DNA of 64,000 bases from JBEISR01 sp044371425 (lineage in GTDB: Bacteria > Planctomycetota > Planctomycetia > Pirellulales > Pirellulaceae). Where the stretch lies: contig JBILTR010000001.1 of assembly GCA_044371425.1 (NCBI GenBank), positions 186,001 through 250,000 on the forward strand. The letters are read 5' to 3'. Positions 53,438 through 61,126 of the stretch are shown one piece after another; position 1 is the stretch's first letter; every line of letters starts with the position of its first letter. Both the position numbers and the translations under genes were made by a program. The notes beneath the pieces are model-generated. The model searched no databases, was not told the origin of the DNA, and saw nothing but the letters and a program-made list of their open reading frames with translations.

Positions 53438-54043
53438 TTGATGGCCCAAGCTCTTTCGGCGCCGCCTGCGGAGGATCCTCCCGTGTTTTTCTTCTCGGTC
53501 ATGGTGCTCCATCAGTACTTCTTCGGTATCACCACCTTCCTGATCTCTCTGTTCCTGATCCTCTTGATCCTGGTTCAGCGGGGGCGCGGGGGTGGATTGA
53601 GCGGTGCTTTGGGGGGGCCGGGTGGTCAAAGCGCGTTCGGAACCAAAGCCGGCGACATTTTCACTCGGATCACGATCGTCACCGCGGCGATTTGGATTTT
53701 CTGGTGCGCTCTGGCCGTTTGGTGGATGCAGATCCCCGATGTGGTCGATCTGAACAGCGGCGGAGGAGCAGCGATCCCGGTGGGTGGAGCGGTCGGTGAT
53801 GGGATTGGCGGAGCCAACGGAGCGGCCGGTGGGCTGATCCCACCGGGTGATCTGCCAGGGCTGCAAGATGCGACCACCCCAGGTGTTGCGCCCACCGATG
53901 CCTCCTCGCCATCGCCTTCCACTGGCGTTGTCGATCCCGTACCCCCTGCCGAATCAGTTCCCGCCACCAACAACAGCGATGCGGGAAACACTCCTGCAAC
54001 CTCCACGCCTCCGGCGGACCAGCCCAAGTCGGATACTCCCTGA
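53438..54043 (+). CDS. secG: SecG preprotein translocase subunit with long C-terminal tail
   Basis: A protein of up to 201 residues. Two membrane helices, FGITTFLISLFLILLILVQRG and TRITIVTAAIWIFWCALAVWWM, flank the cytosolic GRGGGLSGALGGPGGQSAFG loop that is characteristic of SecG. Usual SecG is 70-120 residues; here a Gly/Pro/Ser/Thr-rich tail of about 100 residues follows. The family start is close to 53501 (MVLHQYFFG); a 21-residue extension begins at TTG 53438 or ATG 53441. It precedes yicC. Confidence 0.9.
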   Translation: MMAQALSAPPAEDPPVFFFSVMVLHQYFFGITTFLISLFLILLILVQRGRGGGLSGALGGPGGQSAFGTKAGDIFTRITIVTAAIWIFWCALAVWWMQIPDVVDLNSGGGAAIPVGGAVGDGIGGANGAAGGLIPPGDLPGLQDATTPGVAPTDASSPSPSTGVVDPVPPAESVPATNNSDAGNTPATSTPPADQPKSDTP

Positions 54044-54115
54044 TCGCTTGAGAAGTCCTGAGCGGCTTTTTCGTCGATCCGTCTGCGCCTTCGATCTTCC
54101 TCCTGGGACACTGAC

Positions 54116-55012
54116 ATGCTGGTGAGCATGACTGGACAGGGCATCGCGACACTGCCCTGCAGCCTGCCGGGAGTGGGCGACCGGATGCATGTGGTGGCTG
54201 AAGTCCGTTCGGTCAATCATCGATTCCTGAAGATCCACACTCGGCTGGATGATGCGCTGAGTCGACTGGAGCCGGAAGTTGAATCGCTGGTGCGCACGCG
54301 GATCCGTCGCGGCAGTCTGCAGGTCCAGATGCGACTGGAAGGGGAGGCAGGGGAGCCATCGTATCGGATCAACGAAGAGGTACTGGCTCGCTACTGTCAG
54401 CAGGCGCTCAAGGTATCGCTTGAAATCCGCCATCCGATCGAATTGGGTCACTGCTTGGCTCTTCCCGGTGTGATTTCCGGGGGCCAAAAGGTCTGGGAGG
54501 TGGACAGCCCTCAAATGGAAGCTGCTCGAAAAACGCTCCTTCTGGCCATCGATCAACTCCAGCAGATGCGATCGCGCGAAGGCGAGTGGCTGCAGACGCA
54601 ACTCGATCAGTCCCTCCAGCAACTCGATCAGCGACTGGTCGCCATCGTCGCGCAGGCGCCTCAGGTCGCTCAGGAGTACCGCGATCGGTTGGCTCGCAAA
54701 GTGAAGCAGGCGCTGGCCGATCAGGGGATGCATGGGGAGCCGGCGGATATCGTTCGCGAGGTGGCGATCTTCTCCGACCGAGTCGACATTCAAGAAGAGT
54801 GCGTCCGACTGCGCGGGCATCTGGCGCAGTTTCGGCAAGCAGTGAGCGAACCAGAGAGCCAGGGTAGAAAGCTTGACTTTGTGATCCAGGAAATGGGACG
54901 CGAGGTCAACACGATCGGATCCAAGGCCAACGACGCCCTTATCGCGCGGGAGGTCGTGGAAATGAAGACGTTGCTGGAGCAGATGCGGGAGCAGATTCAG
55001 AACATTGAATGA
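54116..55012 (+). CDS. yicC: YicC family endoribonuclease
   Basis: A 298-residue protein with the opening LVSMTGQG and RSVNHRFLKIHTRLDD, then the DUF1732 C-terminal part GRKLDFVIQEMGREVNTIGSKAND, which holds the conserved Glu and Asn of the putative catalytic centre. YicC degrades small RNAs in E. coli. It lies in the conserved yicC-gmk-rpoZ-coaC order; its stop overlaps a possible upstream start of gmk. Confidence 0.93.
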   Translation: MLVSMTGQGIATLPCSLPGVGDRMHVVAEVRSVNHRFLKIHTRLDDALSRLEPEVESLVRTRIRRGSLQVQMRLEGEAGEPSYRINEEVLARYCQQALKVSLEIRHPIELGHCLALPGVISGGQKVWEVDSPQMEAARKTLLLAIDQLQQMRSREGEWLQTQLDQSLQQLDQRLVAIVAQAPQVAQEYRDRLARKVKQALADQGMHGEPADIVREVAIFSDRVDIQEECVRLRGHLAQFRQAVSEPESQGRKLDFVIQEMGREVNTIGSKANDALIAREVVEMKTLLEQMREQIQNIE

Positions 55013-55077
55013 CCGACCGAAGGGCCGGTCTGTGGCATCGCGCGTCAGGTGCCCATCCATTTTTCTTGCGGGTAGTC

Positions 55078-55677
55078 ATGGCCATCCAACCAGGGAAACT
55101 GATCGTCGTCTCAGGGCCTTCGGGCGCCGGCAAGTCGACTCTGGTCCGTCGGCTTCTGGCCGATTGCCCTCTTCCGTTGCGATTGAGCGTATCGGCCACC
55201 ACCCGCTCTCCCCGCCCAGGGGAAATCGACGGCCGGGAATACCATTTCCTGACGCACCAGGAGTTCGCCAGGAGGCGCGAAGCCGGGGAGTTTTTGGAGT
55301 GCCGTGAGGTTTTTGCCAATGGAAATTGGTACGGAACGCTCGCCGAGACGGTTTCGGCTGGCCTCCAGCGGGGGGATTGGGTAATCTTAGAGATTGACGT
55401 CGGAGGGGCGCTGGAGGTCTTTGGGCGGTACTCGGACGCGATCAGTTTCTTCATCCATCCGGGGTCGATGGAAGAATTGGAGCGGCGGTTGCGGGGGCGT
55501 GGCACCGAAACCGAGGAGGCGATTGCAAGGCGTCTGGCAGTCGCGGCCGAGGAGTGGACTTACAGGACGCGGTATCACCACGAGATTGTCAATGATCGCC
55601 TGGATCGGGCGGTTCAGGAAATGTGCAGACTGCTACGCGAAAGCAAGGGAGCCCAAGGGGTATGCTCGACGAACTGA
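55078..55677 (+). CDS. gmk: Guanylate kinase
   Basis: A 199-residue kinase converting GMP to GDP. Walker A is GPSGAGKST, followed by the GMP-binding VSATTRSPRPGEIDGREYHF, a LEIDVGGALEV block and the lid region RLRGRGTETEEAIARRL. The start at ATG 55078 fits the family; ATG 55009 overlaps the yicC stop as ATGA and would add 23 residues. The 3' end overlaps rpoZ by 16 bases. Confidence 0.95.
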   Translation: MAIQPGKLIVVSGPSGAGKSTLVRRLLADCPLPLRLSVSATTRSPRPGEIDGREYHFLTHQEFARRREAGEFLECREVFANGNWYGTLAETVSAGLQRGDWVILEIDVGGALEVFGRYSDAISFFIHPGSMEELERRLRGRGTETEEAIARRLAVAAEEWTYRTRYHHEIVNDRLDRAVQEMCRLLRESKGAQGVCSTN

Positions 55678-55925
55678 AAGAAGAAGCGATCGTCAACAAA
55701 GTAGGTGGACGGTTCAAGCTGTCGACTTTGATTCAGAAGCGGCTAGTGCAGCTGAATCGAGGCAGCCGGCCGCTGGTGGAGCTGGCGACTGAAGACAAGA
55801 TGGAGATCGTGATTCAGGAGATCCTTCAGGATAAGATCTCGTTGACTCCCTCCAACGAAGTCCGCACCCATGGAGACGCTGCCGATTTGGGTGAACTGCT
55901 GGATCTGGATATCGGCGACCTATGA
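55662..55925 (+). CDS. rpoZ: RNA polymerase omega subunit
   Basis: An 87-residue protein with the omega pattern KVGGRFKLSTLIQKRLVQLNRGSRPLVE, then TEDKMEIVIQEIL. Omega assists RNA polymerase assembly. The start at 55662 (MLDELKEEAI) lies inside the gmk end, and the stop overlaps the coaC start by four bases, consistent with coupled translation. The acidic C-terminal tail (GELLDLDIGDL) is short. Confidence 0.85.
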   Translation: MLDELKEEAIVNKVGGRFKLSTLIQKRLVQLNRGSRPLVELATEDKMEIVIQEILQDKISLTPSNEVRTHGDAADLGELLDLDIGDL

Positions 55926-56491
55926 GTTCCGCTGCGATCGCTCCCAGTCGTCTGGTGGTGGGCGTCGGCGGAGGGATCGCTGCCTTCAAGAGCGCTGCGC
56001 TGGTCAGTCGCCTAGTTCAGCAAGGGCATCAGGTGCGGGTGGTGATGACGCGTGGGGCGACGCAGTTTGTCGCCCCTGCGACCTTTGCGGCACTCAGTGG
56101 CCAGCATCCTGCGATCGATCTTTTCGACGTGCGCTATCCCCTGGGTGCTCACATCGAACTGGCGGAGGGCTGCGATGGTTTGATCGTCGCCCCCGCAACG
56201 GCTCGACTCTTGGCCAGCTTCGCTCATGGCCTAGCCGATGATCTCCTTGCGACTCTCTATCTGCAGATGCAGTGTCCCGTTTGGATTGCACCGGCGATGA
56301 GCGATCCGATGTGGCATGCGCCGGCGGTGCAGCGGAATCTGGAGCAGTTGCGGGGGGATGGTGTGCACGTCATCGGTCCCGCCCAAGGCTGGCTCAGTTG
56401 CCGCAAGATCGGCGATGGCCGCATGGTGGAACCGGAGCAGATCGTGGAGGAAGTCGAGCGGCATCTGCGAAGAGGCTCCTCCGCCGATTGA
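55922..56491 (+). CDS. coaC: CoaC-type phosphopantothenoylcysteine decarboxylase, stand-alone
   Basis: A 189-residue flavoprotein making 4'-phosphopantetheine from phosphopantothenoylcysteine. It shows VVGVGGGIAAFKSA, the catalytic His77 in HIELA, IVAPATARLL, ADDLLATLYL, and the clamp Cys160 in SCRKIGDGRMVEP. The family P-A-M-N-x-x-M-W motif is here PAMSDPMW with Ser127 in place of the conserved Asn, an unusual change. The CoaB ligase half normally fused or adjacent is absent here. It closes the yicC-gmk-rpoZ cluster. Confidence 0.9.
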   Translation: MSSAAIAPSRLVVGVGGGIAAFKSAALVSRLVQQGHQVRVVMTRGATQFVAPATFAALSGQHPAIDLFDVRYPLGAHIELAEGCDGLIVAPATARLLASFAHGLADDLLATLYLQMQCPVWIAPAMSDPMWHAPAVQRNLEQLRGDGVHVIGPAQGWLSCRKIGDGRMVEPEQIVEEVERHLRRGSSAD

Positions 56492-56634
56492 AATCACCTC
56501 GGCCGCCGGGTGTGGTTTTCCTTCTAGCTTGACCCGATCAGCGGTTTTGTTGGCTTTCTATCATCGGGTATTTCATTCGTACTCGTACGCAGGATCGTAC
56601 CGGCTTGTGTCGCGTGAGTCGGGGAGGAGTGGGG

Positions 56635-57642
56635 TCAGGGCTGAGCTGCCTTCGACTGGCGAACTAGCTCGGTGGGAATAAGTATTTCCTTGGGGACTTC
56701 CTGCCCGTCGAAGTAACGGACGATTGCCAGCATCGTTTCCTGCCCGATGCGGTCTGGGAACTGCACTGGGTCGGCATAGATTTTTCCTTCTTCAATGGCG
56801 CGTCGTCCGTCGGGCTGTCCGTCGAAGCCGACCACGACGACTTCTTTCTGGCGACCCGCTGCCTCGATCGCCAAGCATGCACCCAGAGCTGAGGGGTCAT
56901 TGATCGCGAAGACGCCTCGGAGATCTGGATGGGCCTGCAACAGGTCCTGCATCGCCTTGAAGCTTTTGTCCTTGGCTCCATCTCCCGGAAGGCTCGCCAC
57001 CACCTCGATCTGGGCATTCTGCTTTTCGGTCAATTCCTTTAGTTGGTCGTAGAAGCCCTTGGTCCGCAGCATCACGCTTTCGACCTGGGGAAAATCGAGA
57101 ATCGCAACTTTGCCTTTCCCTTCGAGCGCTTCGAAGATCGCCATGGCGGCCTGTTTGCCACCGGCGTAGTTGTCGGTGGCGATGTGCGTGACCACCTTGG
57201 CTTCAGGGGCGATGCACGCGATGTCGGCGGTGAAGACGGGGACACCCGCCTGGTTGGCGTCTTGAATCGCGGTGCCGATGGCGCGCGAATCGCAGGGGGT
57301 TAGGACGATCGCCGCGACCTTCTTGACGAGGAAATCCTTGACCTGGTCCCGCTGCTTGGCGACATCCATCTCGCCGCTGACGATTTCCACCTGGTAACCA
57401 TGTTTGGCTGCCTCCTCTTTCAGCGCCCTGCCGATCTCGGGAAAAAATGGATTGGCTGTTGTCAGAATTGACAGCCCGATGACCCCTCGAGTTTCCCCTT
57501 TCGCCGGTTCACCGGAGGGGGCAGAGCGATCGGATGCAGCGGATTTGGAGGTGTCGGAAGTCGAGGGTGTGGGGGTGGAGTTTGGGGAGCAACCGGGAAG
57601 GAATGCAAAGGCCAACAGCCATGGAAAAACAGAACGCAGCAT
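56635..57642 (-). CDS. Sugar ABC transporter substrate-binding lipoprotein (RbsB-like)
   Basis: A 335-residue lipoprotein with signal MLRSVFPWLLAFAFLPGC, then a Ser/Pro/Thr-rich linker and a two-lobe type 1 periplasmic binding fold: IGLSILTTANPFFPEIGRAL, AIVLTPCDSRAIGTAIQDANQAGVPVFTADI, HIATDNYAGGKQAA, INDPSALGACLAIEAAG and VVGFDGQPDGRRAI. It resembles ribose/sugar-binding proteins. No permease or ATPase is adjacent, so it may work with distant components. The ATG at 57642 is preferred because GAGG lies 8 bases upstream and the lipobox follows. Confidence 0.9.
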   Translation of the reverse strand: MLRSVFPWLLAFAFLPGCSPNSTPTPSTSDTSKSAASDRSAPSGEPAKGETRGVIGLSILTTANPFFPEIGRALKEEAAKHGYQVEIVSGEMDVAKQRDQVKDFLVKKVAAIVLTPCDSRAIGTAIQDANQAGVPVFTADIACIAPEAKVVTHIATDNYAGGKQAAMAIFEALEGKGKVAILDFPQVESVMLRTKGFYDQLKELTEKQNAQIEVVASLPGDGAKDKSFKAMQDLLQAHPDLRGVFAINDPSALGACLAIEAAGRQKEVVVVGFDGQPDGRRAIEEGKIYADPVQFPDRIGQETMLAIVRYFDGQEVPKEILIPTELVRQSKAAQP

Positions 57643-57730
57643 CGGTCCACCTCGCAAGCTGGGCAGGAAGGAATGCAGGGGGAAGATCGAGGGATGAAGC
57701 TCGAAAGAACTTCGAGTAGTGTACCCAATC

Positions 57731-59419
57731 CTAAACCGCTTTGCCCTGCTGAGGTCGGCGGCTTTGCCGATGGTACTTTGCGCCAGGAATCCAAAAGCAG
57801 GCAGCCGATACGACACCGAAGATCAGGTGAGCCACATCGGGGAAGATCGCCATGGCGATGGCGCATAGGAAAAGGCAAATCGCCTGGATGTAGAAGATGC
57901 CCGAGAGGATCCCAGCTTTGATGATGAAGACCATCCCGCTGATGACACCCAGGAGCGGGCTGAGCGCCAGATGGGGCAGTTCCAGCCATGCTTCCAAAGG
58001 GAAAAGCGAAGCGGTGGCGATCATGCTGGCCCCCCAGACGTGCGCGATCTGGCGTTCCACGAAGGTCACCGGTCCCATCCGCCGGCGAAGCAGCCAGAAA
58101 ACCGCCGCCCAGGCGCTCAAGCCCACCACCCACAAAGCGGCGTAGGGGATGCGGGAGAGTGTTCCACTCCAGCGAATCGCCTCGGTCGCCGCGCTGGCGA
58201 TCAGGAGAACCACTGCGTGCCACATCCAAAGCAGCCCCCAATTCTCCAGGACAGCTGCATGGTGGGTTTCTCGGAACAGCCTAGCGAAAACCTGTGCCAA
58301 GTGTCCTGACTGCGCCTGAATCGGCTCATCGGCCAAATACGCATCCAGATCATCGGCCAAAGCTTCGGCGCTCGGGTAGCGAAGATCGGGTGGCTTTTGA
58401 AGGCATTGGATCAGAATCATCTCCAGGCCGCGGTCTAGGCTTGGCTGAAGCATCCTAGGAGGGATCGGGTCCTCGTCGATCACTTCCCGCATCCACTGGA
58501 GCGGAGTGGTGGCACGATGGGGAGGGCGCCCCGTCAGCAGTTCGTAGAGAACCGCTCCCAGGCTGTAGATATCCGATTGCGGGCCCAACCCCGCGCCGTT
58601 GCCTGATGCCTGTTCGGGGCTCATGTACATCGGAGTCCCCAACAGGTCTCCGGTGGCCGTCAAGTCGGCTCGACGCTGCAGACTGTCTCCCAGGATGATC
58701 TTGGCCAGCCCAAAGTCCGTCAGCCTCGCATGCTGATGCTCGTCGATCAGGATGTTCGAAGGCTTCAGGTCGCGATGAAGCACTCCCTGTTGATGAGCAA
58801 AGTGGACGGCTCGGGCCACCTGCGAGATCCACTGCACCGCTTGACGCGTTGGGATCGGACCTTGCAAGAGTCGCTGGGCGAGATTGACACCAGGAACATA
58901 CTGCATGGCGATGTAGGGGGTTCCATCCTGTTCCCCTACCTGGTAGACCGGGACGATGCCATGATGATCCAGCTTGGCATTGGCCTGCGCTTCGGCAAGG
59001 AATCGCTTGCGATCGGTGTCGATCAGGGCGCGGTGTTCCAGCAAGCACTTGACCGCCACCAAGCGGCCCAGCCCTGGCTGATCGGCTAAATAGACGACCC
59101 CCATTCCGCCACGACCCAGCTCGCACAGCAGCACAAAGTCACCGAAAGTGCGGGGCAGTTGGGCGGCGGCGGCAGGTGGACGCTGACCGATGGCAGGATC
59201 GTGCGCGGGATCGGGAGTGTCGTGGTACTGAGCCGCAGCTTCGGTCAGCATCAGCACGCCCCAAAGACTTCGCAGCTCGCCGGCGTGCTCCGGAAATTGA
59301 CGGCAGAACGACTCCAGTTCCACCGCTTCGCCACGCTGCCGCCGATGGCTGATCTGCACCAAGAGTTCGGCCAAGCGGAAGTCCTTTGCCTCCGCTGACA
59401 GTTCTGTCGTCTGATTCAT
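57731..59419 (-). CDS. Membrane Ser/Thr protein kinase, paired with ECF sigma factor
   Basis: A 562-residue kinase. Residues 1-80 are an N-terminal region with an LLxQISHRRQRGEAV-type pattern; the kinase domain (about 88-350) shows LGRGGMGVVYLAD, VAVKCLLEH with the Lys, HRDLKPSN, DFGLAK and an APE-like SPEQAS. The C-terminal part has four to five hydrophobic segments (from about 400), so it is membrane-bound with its kinase in the cytosol. Its ATG overlaps the stop of the ECF sigma gene (ATGA), a typical planctomycetal pair in which the kinase likely controls the sigma factor. Confidence 0.93.
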   Translation of the reverse strand: MNQTTELSAEAKDFRLAELLVQISHRRQRGEAVELESFCRQFPEHAGELRSLWGVLMLTEAAAQYHDTPDPAHDPAIGQRPPAAAAQLPRTFGDFVLLCELGRGGMGVVYLADQPGLGRLVAVKCLLEHRALIDTDRKRFLAEAQANAKLDHHGIVPVYQVGEQDGTPYIAMQYVPGVNLAQRLLQGPIPTRQAVQWISQVARAVHFAHQQGVLHRDLKPSNILIDEHQHARLTDFGLAKIILGDSLQRRADLTATGDLLGTPMYMSPEQASGNGAGLGPQSDIYSLGAVLYELLTGRPPHRATTPLQWMREVIDEDPIPPRMLQPSLDRGLEMILIQCLQKPPDLRYPSAEALADDLDAYLADEPIQAQSGHLAQVFARLFRETHHAAVLENWGLLWMWHAVVLLIASAATEAIRWSGTLSRIPYAALWVVGLSAWAAVFWLLRRRMGPVTFVERQIAHVWGASMIATASLFPLEAWLELPHLALSPLLGVISGMVFIIKAGILSGIFYIQAICLFLCAIAMAIFPDVAHLIFGVVSAACFWIPGAKYHRQSRRPQQGKAV

Positions 59420-60072
59420 GAATCGTGATCCGCGACCGTTTCGGGGTCGGCCATCAGTTGCCTCAAGCGACGCAAGGCACGCAGATACCGCATGCTGGCC
59501 GCCGGTTCGGTCAATCGCAACAACCTAGCGATCTCCTGATTGGATCGCTGCTCCTGATGTCGCAGTTGGATGATCTGGCGATCCTGATCGGGAAGCCGCT
59601 GGACCGCCTCTTGAACCAACCCGACGATCTCCCGTTGCAGGAGCGCGGCAGCCGGTGTCAGTTGCCGATCGACCGCCAGTTGCTGTGGGAGGACTGTCCC
59701 CGAGTTGTCTTCCGAGTCGGCACGCTTCGGCTCCTGCTCTCGGTCGACGCTTCGCTTGGCCGAGCGGCGATGGCGCCGATGAGCGTCAATCACGCGGTCC
59801 ATGGCGATCTGACGGATCCAGAGAGGGAAGGCCATCACGGGCCGATCCAGATACTCGCGCAATCGCCGACTGGCCTCGACGAGCACTTCCTGGACGACAT
59901 CGCTCACATCGACTCGCTGCCGGATCCGCTGGTCGAGCCGCATTTGGACGATGCGTTGGATCGAGCCGCGATGGTAGTCGAGCAGTTGATCGACAGCGCC
60001 CGACTCCCCTGCCCGGACCCGGTCCAAAAGCTCGGTCGAGCGATTGGCAGGGAACATCTCCTCCTGGCTCAT
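59416..60072 (-). CDS. ECF-type RNA polymerase sigma factor
   Basis: A 218-residue sigma factor. Region 2 is seen as LLDYHRGSIQRIVQMRLDQRIRQRVDVSDVVQEVLVEASRRL and region 4 as AVQRLPDQDRQIIQLRHQEQRSNQEIARLLRLTEPAASMRYLRALRRL. The ATG at 60072 is preferred; the open frame to 60804 is antisense to the UspA gene and has no family sequence. It is coupled by ATGA overlap with the Ser/Thr kinase and probably co-transcribed. Confidence 0.9.
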   Translation of the reverse strand: MSQEEMFPANRSTELLDRVRAGESGAVDQLLDYHRGSIQRIVQMRLDQRIRQRVDVSDVVQEVLVEASRRLREYLDRPVMAFPLWIRQIAMDRVIDAHRRHRRSAKRSVDREQEPKRADSEDNSGTVLPQQLAVDRQLTPAAALLQREIVGLVQEAVQRLPDQDRQIIQLRHQEQRSNQEIARLLRLTEPAASMRYLRALRRLRQLMADPETVADHDS

Positions 60073-60378
60073 GTTGCCACTCTTTTCGCTGGGGCTTCGG
60101 GCCAACCGATGGGCACCTTGGAGGCACCACCAAGTCGGTGACTTGCGTACTGTAGCGGTGGGGCAACGAAGTGAGGCTGGTCCCGAAATCCAGAAGACCG
60201 AAGCAAAAATAGGGTCTGTTCGCTGGCGCTCCCCCGGGGAACAATGAGCCAGGGCGCGGGGCTTGATGTGGCAAGCGATCGCTTGCCACCTGGGAGAGGG
60301 TTTCCTCGAAGACGATGGCCCGGAATCCCGTACCTTCACGGCACCCCCGAAAAGAGATCCCAATTCAGGAGAGAGATC

Positions 60379-60810
60379 ATGGCCTGGTCGGTTGGCGGAA
60401 AAGTGCTCGTTCCCTTTGATTTCGATGGGTTCTGCAAGCATGCAGTCGACTTGGCAATCGAATGCACCGGCGATCCTTCCCGAGTGATTCTGCTCCACGT
60501 CAGCCCCTTCCTGATGCCAGTCGATTCGGGAGCGATCTACACCGACATCGATCCCGCCGATCGGCTCAACGCCAGCCTCAAGGCGATGCAGCAAGAGTTT
60601 GCGGAAGATCGCTATCGGGGCATGGTCTTCGAGGTCGCTTTGGGCGACCCCTCTTCGGTCGTTTGCAAGCGAGCCGACGAGTTGAAGGTGGATCTGGTGA
60701 TTGTCCCCAGCCACGGCCGTCAGGGGCTCAAACGGCTTCTCCTCGGCTCGGTCGCCGAAGCGATCGTCCGGCAGGTGCACTGCCCCATTCTGGTGGTCAA
60801 GCAAACCTGA
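60379..60810 (+). CDS. Universal stress protein UspA family
   Basis: A 143-residue protein with the Usp fold: KVLVPFDFDGFCKHAVDLAIEC, the ATP-binding SHGRQGLKRLLLGSVAEAIVRQVHCPILVV (G-x-x-G pattern). It likely binds ATP and is stress-regulated. The ATG at 60379 follows AGGAGAGA by 6-7 bases, and the upstream frame to 60244 has no similarity. Confidence 0.9.
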   Translation: MAWSVGGKVLVPFDFDGFCKHAVDLAIECTGDPSRVILLHVSPFLMPVDSGAIYTDIDPADRLNASLKAMQQEFAEDRYRGMVFEVALGDPSSVVCKRADELKVDLVIVPSHGRQGLKRLLLGSVAEAIVRQVHCPILVVKQT

Positions 60811-61126
60811 TGGCCAGTGACTTTTGTGGCTGCTCTTTATAAGTCAAGCTAATGCAATGGCATCCGTGTCGGATGATAGCGGTTGGACCGATTGTCCAGG
60901 GTGCTGAAGTTGGGCTTTTTGGGGACTCTGGCCCGTTTGAATCGCCTACAATCGCCGGTTGATTAAGATACGGAGATAGCCGATTGGGCGGGCGTTTTCG
61001 AAACGTGGGAATGTTTTGAGTCCTGCTGCGTCCAAGGAGTTCGGCAACCGGAGACTTTGCCTCAGGTGGGTGCGTCACAGGCCGGCCCCCACAGGAGAAC
61101 TTTTTTTCTAAAAAGGAATCATCTCG
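60811..61126. other. Intergenic region before the metalloprotease
   Basis: No gene or strong structure is visible in this 316-bp gap. TACAAT at 60947 has no good partner hexamer. An AAAAAGGA ribosome binding site precedes the next gene. Confidence 0.5.

Noticed and set aside
60073..60804. Minus-strand extension of the sigma factor frame
   Set aside because: It lies antisense to UspA and carries no sigma-factor sequence; the family N-terminus begins at 60072.
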